Counted from the stretch's first letter, positions 1-11,747 are shown. The stretch is 64,000 nt of DNA from Centroberyx gerrardi (GCF_048128805.1 NC_135999.1:25908659-25972658); one strand, 5' to 3'. Notes: a model not told the origin generated them from the sequence alone. Translations and numbers: made by a program.

Positions 1-2108
1 ATGTATGTGTGCACATGTGTGCATGCAAGTATGTGTCTGTATGTGTGTGTGTGTATGGTGTGTCCAGGTACAGGGGTTGGGGACAGAGAGGGATAGACCT
101 AAGTGTGGGGTCAAAGGTCACTATTGCCTGCAGAGCCATGAAGAGCACTTCAATCATTCCAACCCAGAAAGGGATTGAATGTACAGTATACGCTGAGTGT
201 ACAAAACATTACGAACACCTTTGAGTGTTGAGTTGCACCAAGTCTTTGCACCATGCATGTTTAAACTGTCTCAAGGCTTAAAAATCTTTTTTTAACCTCT
301 TTTGTGATCGAAAAGCATTTTACCGTGAGGAATCATAGTTTTCACCTGTATTGGATTCATCAAGTTCCACCATTTCATGGAAAGATCAGTGTTCCTACCA
401 TTTTGTACTGTCTGTCTATGTTAGACAACCCCCACTGACTGCTTACACAGGCCCTTATTGTTTAGTTTTAAATCCATATGGTGGAAAAGCAGGATAATAG
501 GTAGCAATGGGAAATACAGTCCGTACACAATAATGTTAACTTTATATAGCTTGATGAAAGGCTTATTGCTTTAAAAAGCACTCGACGTGGACTTCATTTA
601 GATAGCTTACATCCTTTATCCTGCAGGAAAAGTCAAGAGTTAGTGCAATTAAAAGGTTTCATTCCAAAATGAGATATTTGACAAATCAACACCTATTCCC
701 ACAAAATGATTGCTAACATGAAAGAAAGGCAAATTATAGGTTACTATTCAAGCTATGAGTCATCTTGAGAGATCTTCTTACAAATTATTACTTTTTGAGA
801 AGATAATCATCTCTGTATTTGAAATTTGATGAACATGTTTTCTGAAATAGATCTATGGCATTTTGGAATCAGAGCCTTTCAATTTCTGGCACATAGTCTT
901 TTCATTTAAAGGACACTTTGCCGTTAATCTGGTGTCAGCTAACACTCGCAGTAATTGCCATGTGCAAAAGCAACTGAAATGGACTCCCACCTGCTCGATT
1001 TCCAGGCCCACAGCAAACAAAATAATAAGCCTCAGAGGAAAACCCAATCTCCTGTGGCCTAATGCCATACATGATAATCTCCAACGTAGTTCATACAGTC
1101 ACTTATTTACTGGTTGTAGATGACTCCCAGTGGCCATCAGCTGTTGTTCTGTTTGCTTTTGCACAGGGAAACGTTGGCTCATAATTTGCATGAGTTTCCT
1201 ACAGCACCAATCTGGATATGTTATGCAAGTTTATATACTCCGCACAGACCGATCTGCTTGACCATGTGATTTTCAAGTCGCAAGAAACACAAACTGGCTG
1301 GTGAGGTAACTGAATGTAGGTTTGCAACGACATTTGAATTTAACTCCCTTGCTTGCAATTTATCCTAGCTAATTACTTGCTTTATTAATCACTCCAAGAC
1401 AAAGATCTGAACAGGATCTGCCCTGCCTTATAAACCCAGAAACAGGACCAACTGAGAGCCAATTTCAAGTAGGAAGAATATAGACAAAGATGTGTAGTAG
1501 GCGGTAACGAGTATACATTTGCTGCAGATGAATGTTAAACATACTCCACCACACCTCATAAAGATGCACAAGAGAAAGCCAAGCAATGGTTTCAAAATCT
1601 TCTCAAATAAAGTGTCTTTAGGGTCAAAGGGGAAATGTTAGACAATGGCCAGATGTGGCCAGTATCCGAGTTGATTCATCATATATTCATGTTTGCACAT
1701 TGAGGTATCCTATCCTAATCAGTATTTCAAAGGTGTCCAAGTGCCTTGTGTTACAACTGAAATATATAGATCATACGCATATGAAACAAAGTTACGCAAA
1801 TGTAAGTGTATAAATGTACTTTTCGTTATGTTTTAGAGAATTGAATTTTAATAATTGACAACAGATGTGATTTGTACATCAAGGCCACTGCATCACTTTT
1901 CAAGGACGTCACTAAAGTTGATGACGATGACAATGACTCAATGTCAATAAACGAATGAATGAAAAAAAGTCTTATTCTTATCTCCTGTTGTGTTTCAACA
2001 GCAGTGTATTATCAGTATACCTATGTTGTGTGTGTGTGTGTGTGTGTGCGTGTGCCTAGCTTACTGTAGTTTTGCATTAGTTTTTAAATGAAGTTCAACT
2101 TTAGTTAA
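1..2108. other. Intergenic DNA, no gene seen
   Basis: No reading frame here looks like a gene. The open frames are short, lack family motifs and overlap antisense to one another. The stretch starts with a GT-rich degenerate microsatellite (about 1-60), has a possible DNA-transposon end at 176-245 and a short GT tract near 2027-2048. The rest is AT-rich single-copy-looking sequence upstream of the galactosyltransferase array. Confidence 0.6.
176..245. mobile_element. Possible terminal-repeat relic of a fish DNA transposon
   Basis: The segment contains CTGAGTGTACAAAACATTA-like sequence followed by GAACACC and GAGTTGCACC. This order resembles, from memory, the terminal inverted repeat of a widespread fish DNA transposon. 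A related and longer relic lies at 4077-4300. No second terminus or transposase is visible here. Assignment rests on recollection of the repeat consensus only. Confidence 0.35.
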
Positions 2109-2116
2109 GTTTCAGC

Positions 2117-2462
2117 TAGGGCTGGGCGATATGGTTGAAATCAATATCACGATACTGATAAGGATTTTTTTTTATTTATCGTTATATATCACAATATGGC
2201 TCATGTATCCAAAATCACATGTTAAATAATCAAACTAATGTTCGTCCCATTGAACCGAATGGTAATATTAGGTGGGATGTCAAACAAAACTAAAGTTTTC
2301 AAATAAATAATGTCCCTAAAATGTTTCATACCTCATTTTGAGTTTTTATGTAAAATGTGCTTGTTATCATCAGTTTAGACAGCAGAATTGTGTGTCATGA
2401 TATCCCAAAATGATTCCACTGGAAGACAACAAACAATAATACTGATTTATCGCCCTGCACTA
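2117..2462. mobile_element. hAT-like MITE with 8-bp target duplication
   Basis: This 346-bp non-coding element has near-perfect terminal inverted repeats: TAGGGCTGGGCGATA on the left and TATCGCCCTGCACTA on the right, 13 of 15 positions complementary. It is flanked by the 8-bp direct repeat gtttcagc/gtttcaac (7 of 8). An 8-bp target duplication and ends of this type are characteristic of the hAT superfamily. No transposase is encoded, so it is non-autonomous. GGGCTGGGCGATA-type elements are common in fish. Confidence 0.75.
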
Positions 2463-2503
2463 GTTTCAACGAGTTTTCACATGGGGGTTACTGGTTTTAG
2501 ATT

Positions 2504-2594
2504 AGTTTCTATTTTTCAAAAATGTTTTCTTTTTTGAGTGTCCCTTACACAAAGGGACACTCAAAAAAGAAAACATTTTTGAAAAATAGAAACT
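2504..2594. repeat. Perfect 43-bp inverted repeat with 5-nt loop
   Basis: Positions 2504-2546 are the exact reverse complement of 2552-2594, separated by the five bases acaca. I checked all 43 pairs and found no mismatch. The arms are AT-rich and end next to the loop in GAGTGTCCCTT / AAGGGACACTC. The structure lies 41 bp beyond the hAT-like MITE and about 90 bp before the GT microsatellite upstream of gene 1. No coding content. Confidence 0.95.
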
Positions 2595-2681
2595 TGAGTC
2601 ACTATTCATACAGATCCTGTTTAAAAAGGGAAGTGCAGGTTGAATTACCTAAATTTCATAGTACGTGTTTCATAGAAGGTG

Positions 2682-2684
<3 letters not shown>

Positions 2685-2752
<68 letters not shown>
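2685..2752. repeat. (GT)34 microsatellite upstream of gene 1
   Basis: An uninterrupted GT tract of about 68 bp. Equivalent GT tracts lie at the same relative place upstream of exon 1 of genes 2 and 3, so the tract probably predates the duplications. Confidence 0.97.
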
Positions 2753-2755
<3 letters not shown>

Positions 2756-3113
2756 TAGGGTGTGGACAGGTGAGCTCTAAAGGTCCAAAGTAGACAAAGC
2801 TGTCTCCTGACAGTCTTGATGACAGTCATATGGTTAAACGTCACCCTGTGCCCCTCCTCTCTCGCTCAGCAAGGAAAAACGTCTTTGTTTGTTTTGAGGA
2901 CAGTGGCCACAAGCCCAGAAGACTATACTTTTATGTCAAGGTTGTAGTCGATTCTTAATACTCTAATACTCTAATCACTCTAATAATTAAATCTCAAGCT
3001 CTTAGGAGACAATTTCCAACCAGTTTCCCACTAGGCCTTTTTATTACAAAGCTATAGGCTAAACGCTCTTTTAGTGTCTTTTACATTTTATGACACAATA
3101 GCATGGGCAAAGC

Positions 3114-3126
3114 TCCCCCCCCCCCC

Positions 3127-3189
<63 letters not shown>
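3114..3189. repeat. C-run followed by (TC)n microsatellite
   Basis: A run of C from about 3114 to 3127 leads into an uninterrupted TC tract to 3189. It ends about 120 bp before the first-exon ATG of gene 1. Gene 2 has the same tract 157 bp before its ATG, and gene 4 has a GA tract about 320 bp before its candidate ATG. A polypyrimidine tract near the 5' UTR is therefore a recurring feature of the array. Confidence 0.95.
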
Positions 3190-3193
<4 letters not shown>

Positions 3194-3311
3194 CACCTGT
3201 GGAGTCACTCTCTTGTCAAAACACCTATAGAATGCTGGGCTGGACTCAGTAGGTGAAAACACCCTCAGGCTTGTTGTCAGTTGTGTCTCTATGAAACTGT
3301 AGCGGCAAGTC

Positions 3312-3355
3312 ATGGAGGAGGAAGGATCTGATTCAGGTGGGAAGGAGCTAAAAAG
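3312..3355 (+). CDS. Gene 1 exon 1: N-terminal tail of beta-1,3-galactosyltransferase
   Basis: Proposed first coding exon, too short for ORF searches. The ATG at 3312 has G at -3 and G at +4. Fourteen codons follow (MEEEGSDSGGKELK) plus two bases AG, then the donor AG|GTGAGG at 3356. Joined to the acceptor at 6877 this completes a Ser codon and enters the terminal exon in frame: ...KS-HVVQIPYRQKK. It encodes an acidic, hydrophilic cytosolic tail before the membrane anchor. Support comes from homologous exons before genes 2 (11899) and 3 (32419), which keep ATG, frame length, split-codon phase and GT donor with related peptides. No transcript evidence is available, so the exon is an inference from conserved structure. 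Confidence 0.65.
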
Positions 3356-4076
3356 GTGAGGACTTTTCAGTTATTCATACCAGGAGAATTTGTGATTCTT
3401 GTGATTCTCTCGCGAGTTAGAGTTGATATAGTCACATGACCACCGTTTGGCTTACTGGAATAAAACGACCAGTCGAGCTAATGAAGTGTAATGGAGCTGT
3501 CTGTCCCGGTCTACACCTGGGGCGCATATTATCCTTATTTTAGTGTATGGCCAGATCAAGCCCACTCCTCCTAATTCAAACTCAGACGCGTAATTAACAC
3601 TTTTTTATTTCTCTCTGGCTGCCCTCCGCCCTCCTTTTTGCCTATAGGCTATACATATTACACAAATATGTAAAATAAAATGTGAAGACACACACATACG
3701 CGGTTTAGCCTATGCTGCAACTGATGGCAGGTGACCTTAGACTAAAAACATTATTTATTGTTCAAGGACACTTCGCGCAAAACTCCCCTCCCCAAGCACA
3801 GGTCTACCTGAACCGAGCAAGTGTGCCGCAATACTCTGTAGCCGATCTCCAATAATCTATATTCTTTTTAAACTCACACAATACTCATGATCTTAAAACA
3901 TCCGAATAAACCTGGAAACTGCTTTCCCATCGCAATCCGTTCTAATTGGCGAGCGCAAATCGCCTCTACTTGAAAGTTTCTTTATTTATCCTACACTGAG
4001 CTCATGCCATTGAAATAGTATGATAAGCGATTTTTCTCAACTGCATATTAGGAAGCGCTTCTCCTTGGATATGTAC

Positions 4077-4300
4077 ACTGAATGTACAAAATATTAGGGA
4101 CACTCGCGTGAAGTACACTGATGAGGTGAATCAAGGTAAAAGTCATTATCCTTTATTGATTTTCCATATTAAATCAACACCAATAACAAAGGGGATGTAG
4201 ACAACGAGAAGCAGATGAGAAGGAGTTTAAAGCTTTGAGACAATTGAGATGTGGATTGTGCAAACAAGGGCTGCAACTCAATATCTGGAAGATGTCATAT
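4077..4300. mobile_element. DNA-transposon relic (Tc1/mariner-like fish repeat)
   Basis: Begins with ACTGAATGTACAAAATATTA-type terminal sequence, passes through GACAATTGAGATGTGGATTG and ends near GGGCTGCAACTCAATAT. This order of blocks matches my memory of a widespread fish Tc1/mariner-related repeat whose full copies carry a transposase fragment. Here the middle has been deleted and no transposase frame remains. Confidence 0.45.
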
Positions 4301-5074
4301 TATTATATTCATATTTAGGCGTATAATTTAGTTTGGGAGAGTGAATCCTCGCACAACAAACAATAGCCTACTGTAAGCCTACTGTAATATCAGTAGCCTA
4401 TTGTAATATCGGATAAATAAGGGTTCGACCTCATTAATAGATGCAGATCGGTGTGAACAGTGTGAACCAAAAAGCAATTGCGCGACGCCCTGAAGCTACT
4501 GATCCATATCATATGACACGCCCTAAACGATAGAGTGATAACCTTTGTCTGTTCTCAGTTCAGTAATTCCCAGCAGGAACAAGTCAAACTGGAATGTTAC
4601 ACAATAGGGTTTCACCTTGCCATGCTGAGTTTAAAGGCATACTAAAGCAGGATTTTCCCCCTTGAAATAGCATAAACTCATCCAAAAATGATCCTACTCA
4701 ATCATATGGCACACTGGTGTCTGTGACAATGTGTGTGTGTCTGCGGAGAGCCTGGCTTCTGCCTGGATTTTGGGTGAAAGCCAACCCCAGATTCACTCTT
4801 GTTTTGAAACGAGCTGTTTCTGCTTGGTGTTTCGCCTCGCTGTACTTTTCTTACTTTTTCCTGTTTTTTACCATTATGGCAACTGTGTTCAGGGAGCGAC
4901 GCTTCACCTCTTGTTGAGCTAGGGAGGAGGGGTCAACTTTGAAAGTTGTGTTTACAAGCCACAACCGACAAAATCCTACTCAATATGCCAAACATATTGA
5001 TTTGCACAAGTGAACTCTTGGAAAATTAAGATTTGATCACTTACCCTTTAAATACAGTAACACATGTATGGTCA

Positions 5075-5860
5075 AGTCAAGTCAAGTCAAAGTTTATTTG
5101 TATAGCACATTTAAAACAACCACAGTTGACCAAAGTGCTGAACAGGCTTACAATACCAAAATAAACGAATATAAAAGTAAATAACACATAAGAATAAAAG
5201 AAAACAATAAACATAATAATAATAAAAGAATTGGGGCACAATAGAAGATGAAGTCAAGGTGTCAAGTTCAACTCGAATTAAAAGCCAACGAGAAGAGGTG
5301 GGTCTTAAGCAGCGACTTAAAGGTTTCTAGGGTCTGAGCAGTTCTTATATGAATAGGTAAGCTATTTCAGAGATTAGGGGCGGCCACCGCAAAGGCTCGG
5401 TCGCCTCTGTTTTTGTGCCTAGATCTCAGAACATCCAAGAGCATCTGGTTGGTCGACCTCAGTGCTCTAACTGGAGTATGATGATGCAAAAGTTCTGCTA
5501 GATAAGGTGGCGCCAGCCCATTTAAAACCTTAAAACAAGCAACAAAATCTTAAAATCAATCCTGAAACGGACAGGAAGCCAGTGGAGGGAGGCCAATACT
5601 GGTGTTATGTGATCACACTTTCTTTTTCCAGTTAGAAGACGAGCGGCTGCATTTTGTACAAACTGCAGACGACGAAGAGACAACTGATCTACACCCACAT
5701 ACAAAGAATTACAATAGTCTAACCTAGAGGTAATAAAAGCATGAATAACTCTCGAAATCCTTGGGAGAGAGATAGGCCTTTACCTTGGCTAAAAGTCTTA
5801 ACTGAAAAAAGCTAGTTTTGACAACTGAACTAATCTGCTTATCAAATTTGAAGGAGCTGT
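5075..5860 (-). mobile_element. L2 LINE 3' fragment
   Basis: Minus-strand reading gives the conserved end of the L2 reverse transcriptase protein: RLQFVQNAAARLLTGKRK, then HITPVLASLHWLPVRFRIDF (about 5704-5560). After a frameshift comes RHKNRGDRAFAVAAP and FKSLLKTHLFSLAF (about 5420-5290). The 3' end has the usual tail GTGCTATACAAATAAACTTTGACTTGACTTGAC near 5110-5075, shown on + as a GTCAA repeat. Frameshift and stop codons show it is dead. It sits in intron 1 of gene 1. Confidence 0.85.
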
Positions 5861-6877
5861 CAAAAATCAATCACTGGATACTTTTTATCTGATTGTTACT
5901 TGTTTTTATGATAACCGCCACACTATGGAGTGATAACTTCAGGTCACTGTTAAGGTTTACTTTGTTATCTCAGCTTGGAAATTCATTTGGTCATGTGCAA
6001 ATGAAATGCAAACATTAAAGCAACAAAGATACAGCAACACCACAGTAAAGTGATCTGCACCTCCCCTCCCCCCTCATGCCAAACACACCCTTGCACATGC
6101 TCCAGCAAAAATAAAGACACAAGTAAGAATACTAGAATTCCTAAAACAGTTCATGTGGAACAGATTGATGCTGACTGTTAAATATTCTTATGGCAGAGGG
6201 GACAAAGTATTATCTTAACCTTGTCTTTTTAATTTAGCGCTGCAGCTTTCAGCTTTTGCCCCTGTGGTTCAGTTTGAGTTTGGCTGCACAAGTAGTTCTT
6301 TGACATCAGGAGGGTGGATCTACGGTGCAGGTTGCATGCAAATTTTACTACTTTTACAGGTGCAGCACTTCCTGGAGCACACAAACCCGTCAGAAGAATA
6401 GTTTGGGGCTTTATCATAATTGGGAACCTAAGTGAAATTTCAGTTGGTGTAAGTTTTGATTCATTGTGTTGACTGAAATCCAGCTTAGAGGCACTTCACC
6501 ATCTAAATGTATTGAAAGACACACAGCATCTTATGTGGTTGCACCAAACAAAGGTTAATGGTAGAAGCAGACTGAAATTGCCTGTGCCTATACCTGTGCC
6601 TCTACCTGTATAGGACGAATCAAAGACCATCTGGGATAACCAGGGAGCTTAGCATTTATACTTCCCAGGCTATTGCTGCAAACAAGAAAATGTTCTTAGT
6701 CAAACTGACATGTTAAATTTAGATTAAATGAAACTAAAAAAAATAATGATTTAGTTGAATTAATTATCCATGCCGTACCTTCAGTTTCAATAAATTGTAC
6801 TAGAAAGGTCTGTCTGATTGTCAATGCTACACAATCCTTTCCCATCAGATTTAACTTTGTCTTTCTTTCCAATTTAG

Positions 6878-7976
6878 TCACGTTGTGCAGATCCCATACC
6901 GCCAGAAGAAGCCTTGGTTTTACTCCAAATTCCAGCTCCTGCTCATGCTCATGCTTAGTGTAATCATCCTCATCTTCTACTATGCTCCGTCCAGCAACTC
7001 TCTGTCATGGTGGGAGAGCTTAAATGTGCACTACCACAGGTTTGTCAATGGGACCCATCGGATCAATCTACCTCCTTATCGTGTCCATCCGAGCCACAGA
7101 CTTAACAAACCAAATGAAATCCATGCAACTACTGTCATTCAGTACCACTTAGCCTACCCACGCAACTACCACTTTATCATGGACGACACAGAGGCGTGTA
7201 AGACCAAGGTCCCTTTCCTGGTTCTGGTGGTTCCGGTGGCGCCCGGTGAGGTGGCCGCTCGGGATGCCATCCGGAAGACATGGGGCAACGAGAGCCTGGT
7301 TCAGGGTGAGCTGGTCCAGACTCTCTTCCTGCTGGGCCTCCCCGGAGGAGCCGATGCTGAGCAGCAGCAGGAGAAGCTCAAACAGGAGAACCTGCAGCAC
7401 CACGACCTGATCCAGAGCAACTTCATGGACACTTACCTCAATCTGACCATCAAAACCATGGTGATCATGGACTGGCTGGCCACCCGCTGCCCTACGGCGG
7501 CCTATGCTATGAAGATCGACTCAGACATGTTCCTGAACATTGACAATCTGGTGATCATGCTGCAAAAGCCCGGCATCCCCAAGCTGAACTACCTGACGGG
7601 GATGCTAATGTGGAACAGGCCGGTCATCCGCTCAAAGAACTCCAAATGGTACGTTCCAGAGGAAATGTATCCGGATCCCCTCTATCCCACCTACACCCTG
7701 GGCATGGGATACTTATTCTCCAATGATCTTCCAGAGAAATTTGTGGAGGAGTCAAAGTTTATCAAGCCTTTTAATATAGAGGACGCCTATATTGGCATGT
7801 GCATGAAAAGGCTGGGACTTGCGCCCACCTCTCCTCCAAATCCCTCCCAGTTCAAGGCCTACAACACAGTATACAATCGCTGTGAATTCTCCCAAATCAT
7901 CACCTACATTCTTGGGTCTGCAGAAGAGTTGGTGAAATACTGGACAGACTTGAAGAAGCCTGGTTCACCTTGTTAG
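6878..7976 (+). CDS. Gene 1 terminal exon: beta-1,3-galactosyltransferase (GT31, B3GALT1/2/5-like)
   Basis: Encodes the membrane anchor, stem and catalytic domain of a type II Golgi galactosyltransferase that should transfer Gal from UDP-Gal in beta-1,3 linkage. The exon starts after the acceptor AG at 6876-6877. The open frame begins at a GTG (6885), so the true start must be upstream (exon 1 at 3312, predicted total 380 aa) or at the in-frame ATG at 6945. Numbered from the GTG codon: basic stretch (RQKK 6-9), hydrophobic anchor about 16-33, stem to about 85, RDAIRKTW 126-133, metal-binding DSDMFLN 212-218, GMGYLFS 273-279, EDAYIGMC 299-306, ending in PGSPC. Potential N-glycosylation sites: NGT 55, NES 135, NLT 186. 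DSD is the form found in B3GALT1/2/5. From the stem boundary to the stop the protein is identical to gene 2 (about 280 residues), while the stem differs. Confidence 0.92.
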
Positions 7977-9940
7977 CACAAGGATTACTACAGATGCACT
8001 AGGAGAGTATATGGATAAAGGTGACATGATGGCAGTGAATGGGAAACTTGTAAGTTTAAGTTAGATTTGCGATTGCACTGATCACTGGTGGAACAGAAGG
8101 AGTGTTGTATGTCAAAAGTAAAGACGAGGACTGTAATGCTGGACTTACAATCAGGAAACTCTGGATGATTCCCACTAAGTCGGCATGCTTGTGGGCCGGT
8201 GGTATAGAATTTTTTTTCTTTTTCTCCATTTCATTATGTTGGCCGACCTGCCACCATGCTCAGCCTAGTCCACTCAGTGAGTGTAACATTGAAATCTAAA
8301 ATGCATGTGTTAGGGCTTAAAATTATGTTGATGTTGATAATTGTAAATAGGCGAAAAAAGTGAGAGACTCATTTTTTATATATTGGCAGAATCTGCTTTG
8401 TCAAAGTCCTGTGTCCCACATTTTTTCCGCCTACTCTTTGTTCAATTGGCATAAGTTTCCTCCGACTGGATTTCGGTGTCACACTTGTTGTTTAATAACA
8501 TAAAGAAAGCGATTCACTTGAAAACAATTCAGAAGGATTACTAGTTTTTTATGCCTCCGCGCCGGCGACAGCCGTGGCCGGAGGCATTATGTGTTCAGGT
8601 TGTCCGTCCGTCCGTCCGTCCCATTCTCGTGAACGCGATATCTCAGGAACGCCTTGAGGGAATTTCTTCAAATTTGGCACAAACGTCCACTTGGACTCAA
8701 ATATGAACTGATTAGAGTTTGGTGGTCAGAGGTCAAAGGTCAGCTTCACTGTGACATCATAATGTTATTTCTAGTTTTATATATTGTCAGAATCTGTTTT
8801 GTTTGCGTTTGTTTATGTGCTATAAGTGTGATTTTCAGACCTGTTTCGCCGAGAGACTGAGAGCAAAAAAAACACAATTCTCCATTTGTCTCTACCGGAG
8901 AAACAGATAACAGATAATCGCTGATTTTGGGGTTATATCGCAGCCAGGAAGCTACACAACTATGGCCTTTACTAAATTGCTCCACAACCTGCCCAAAATT
9001 GGCTTGGCAGTTGTCACCTAATTTGCATAATGTTACTACATTATGTATCTAGTGCTAATAGCCATTACAATTTTGTTGTTTTTGTTGGATTGCTTTGTCA
9101 AGAAGTTGCAAAAAGAAAGTTGCCACAGGAAGTTGTGGTTGGCTGGTTTCTCAACATGGAAGCTGTTACCATGATGACATGAAAAAACCTATTACCAAAG
9201 ATCAACATCATTTTAAGTTAATTTTCAAGTCCGTCTTTGTCAGGACTGTCTGGCTGAAACTCAAATGAAATAAGCTGGTAACTGTGGCCACTGCAGTGCA
9301 GTGCAGTCTACATATCCTCCCTTTTGGTTTGGCCTTTGCCATGAAATGCAACTAGTCAAAACAAGTCACTGTTCAAGAAAGGTTCAATACTTGCATATGA
9401 CAAGCAGGAAGAGACTGACTGCATTTCCCCTTTAAATGCACATTAAAATCAATGTGATGCTATCAAAATGGACTGCAAAAAAAGAAAGGGTGGTGCAGAG
9501 AATGTGAGGATGACAAAATTAAAGGCTCTTGAGAAAGAAAGTGCCAAATGTTGAAAACTAGCGGCTTCTTCTTCTTCCTTCTCTGGATTCTGTGTAAGGC
9601 TGCTACAGTGCTGTCTGGTGGTGAAACTCCTGGGCTGAATTTTTGTCCCAGTTCAGCACTGCCATAATGGTATTTGTCTAATTGCCATTTCAGGGATGAG
9701 AATTAGGATAACCACATGGAAGGGTTACACGTGTGCACCAGCATCGTTGTCTGTGTAAAGGGTGATATCAATTCTGTCTTGGGATGAATGTTTGTGTAAG
9801 CTTCAGGTAATCAGGTAACACTTGAGATCTTGCAATATTAGCACTTAGTGGATACAGAACAAAAATATTTTAAAATGTATCTTGTTACACATTACAAATA
9901 TTCCTTTATCACATATATCACATTTATAACAGCTGCTAGG
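7977..9940. other. 3' flank of gene 1
   Basis: The first 330 bases after the stop are nearly identical to the 3' UTR region of gene 2 (25590-25920), then similarity becomes patchy. A GC-rich dispersed repeat lies at 8553-8770. A MITE right end resembling 26474-26540 lies about 9110-9190. The short open frames here are UTR or repeat sequence. Confidence 0.6.
8553..8770. repeat. Dispersed repeat with (CCGT)n core
   Basis: Starts with an inverted GC-rich pair (GCCTCCGCGCCGG / CCGTGGCCGGAGGC), continues with CCGTCCGTCCGTCCGTCC at about 8603-8620, then ATCTCAGGAACGCC and AAATTTGGCACAAACGTCC. This is a recognisable dispersed repeat type in fish and other animals, of unknown transposition class. 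A possibly related block with CTGTCTGTCTGTCTG lies near 55340. Confidence 0.5.
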
Positions 9941-9956
9941 GTCAGATAGGCTAATC

Positions 9957-10040
9957 GTGAGTGAGTGAGTGAGTGAGTGAGTGAGTGAGTGAGTGAATGA
10001 ATGAATGAATGAATGAATGAGTGAATGAATGAATGAATGA
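9957..10040. repeat. (GTGA)n / (ATGA)n tetranucleotide microsatellite
   Basis: About nine GTGA units followed by ATGA units. The duplicate at 27107-27131 has only a handful of units, so the array expanded here or contracted there after duplication. Confidence 0.95.
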
Positions 10041-10199
10041 TTACATGAATGAGTATGTGACTGAGTTACTTTCTGGATCTAAAAAATATTGAAAATACAG
10101 CTTTGAAACAACACCTTTGAGCATACAAAGCTCTATTGTTCTTGTCTATTGTCAAAGCAGTGAGGTATTCAAGTAGCCCTATAAGGGCAAAAATGCTTT

Positions 10200-10345
10200 C
10201 TGGATACTGTTTTTTCTTTGTCTTTCTTTTCTTTTTGTGATTGTTGATTAATTAGATCTAGGCCGGTTTGTTGTCTGTAAAGTTCTTTGAGATATGTTTG
10301 GTGATGAAGGGCTAAATAAACCTGACTTGGCTTGAATTCAGTGCC
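10200..10345 (+). mobile_element. LINE 3'-tail fossil shared by both blocks
   Basis: GTCTGTAAAGTTCTTTGAGA followed by GGGCTAAATAAACCTGACTTGG resembles the 3' untranslated tail of L2-like LINEs (TATAAATAAACTTGACTTG type). The same tail is at 27300-27418, so it was present before the segmental duplication. Confidence 0.55.
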
Positions 10346-11569
10346 TGCCTCCAGTACATCTTCACAATGTTCACAATTTTCACATTGGCTGTTATGTTAC
10401 CATTAGTTACCATTTTTGTGACCAAAAATATTACTTAACATGGTGGTAATAAGGAAGTAATGATTTGTTATTGGTTACGTGCCATTTAGTGGCTTATTCA
10501 GAGTTAATCAGCAACGATTCATTAAGTAAGTGGTCATAATGTGTATTATTATATATTCACAGATATCTAGGAACTAATCATTAGATACTGGTTCAATAGC
10601 ATGGTATCTGACAGTCTGTTCTTAAGTAACTTATCATTATCTATTGTACTTGATTCAGAGTTATTCAGGAACTACTAGCAGTTTGTTCCTGATTTGTTCC
10701 TTACTTGTTCCTTGGTAACTACTCAGGATTTGTGTACGGTATTGTAAAGTGCAACACGTCTTACACACTTAGGAGGTCACATAATTGGTTGCCTGCATTT
10801 TAAAAGGCAGTTAGACTATTTATACATCCTTTAACAAATCCTAAACACTACACTTAGCATGTGCTTTGTATGCCCCCCATCAAGTCCTCCTCCTAAGGTT
10901 TTCATCTTAATAATTATCGAGATAATATCAAAAATATTGAGATACTTTTGGCCAAGATAATCGTACTCTGAAACTTTCATATGGCACAGGCCTCGTTCCA
11001 CGGTCATCATTATTATCCTCTGGGTCTTGTGCCGCCAGCCGCCAGCTTGTTTGAACTCGAAACATATGAGTACGTTTGCCACACTTGGCCTTTTTTACTT
11101 ATTTTTTTTATTTTTTAAATCCACACTTTTATTCCCCCTTTCCTTTTTTTATTCTACACTTTGTTTATATCTGACATCAAATTGATTATGTAACGATCAT
11201 GTTAAGTGATGAGACAGCATTCAAGAAATGAATTCGGCTGCACTAACCAGTCGACTTTGTACAAATAAAAGGAGGAGAGCAGTTTGAGCTTCAGATAATC
11301 GACTGTTTTTTTCAGGTCTGGGATTTGGACCCTAGGTCTACATTTCACACTCCCAATGTCAAAGTCTGAAGTGTCTCTGGTCTGCTCTGCTTAATTACTG
11401 TGGTAAAGCCCCAGTCCCCACCCAAAATACCGAAGACCGCATAATAAATTTTCAGATCTGTTTACTAGTTGTGACTGGTGTTAGGATGAACTGGTTTTAA
11501 TTTGCAGAAAATTTCCAGTTTTTTTTGTTTGGTCTATGGATTTTGCGTCCAACCCCAGTACTTTGTATA

Positions 11570-11570
<1 letters not shown>

Positions 11571-11613
<43 letters not shown>

Positions 11614-11672
11614 TGTGTGTGTGTGTGTGTGTGTGTCTTAACAGGTGCTTAAAACCCCCGCCCCTCATAAAC

Positions 11673-11742
<70 letters not shown>
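11571..11742. repeat. (GT)n and (CT)n microsatellites upstream of gene 2
   Basis: A GT tract (about 11571-11637, one C interruption) and a CT tract (about 11675-11742) flank AACAGGTGCTTAAAACCCCC, a segment also present upstream of gene 3. They precede the first-exon ATG of gene 2 by about 157 bp. Long frames through these tracts are repeat artefacts. Confidence 0.95.

Positions 11743-11747
<5 letters not shown>

Larger units (their letters stand above)
3356..6877 (+). other. Gene 1 intron 1 (proposed)
   Basis: A 3.5-kb intron bounded by GTGAGG and by the polypyrimidine tract ctttctttccaatttag ending at 6877. Its first bases resemble the starts of the introns of genes 2 and 3 (gtg..acTTTT..T.ATTCAT/A pattern). 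It contains a Tc1-like relic (4077-4300) and an L2 3' fragment (5075-5860). I saw no further exon. Confidence 0.55.

Noticed and set aside
6885..6887. GTG as translation start of gene 1 (also 24465 and 37477)
   Set aside because: Nuclear vertebrate genes rarely start at GTG, the codon lies 7 bp after a strong splice acceptor, and a matching upstream ATG exon exists for all three copies.
7149..7403. 84-codon antisense frame conserved in genes 1-3 (also 24762 and 37747) and a 165-codon antisense frame in gene 4 (45723-46220)
   Set aside because: They are exact shadows of the catalytic-domain codons on the other strand. Their conservation follows from the sense gene.
8102..8299. 65-codon frame identical at 8102-8299 and 25715-25912
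   Set aside because: It lies in the homogenised 3' UTR. Identity extends equally through non-coding positions and no domain is visible.
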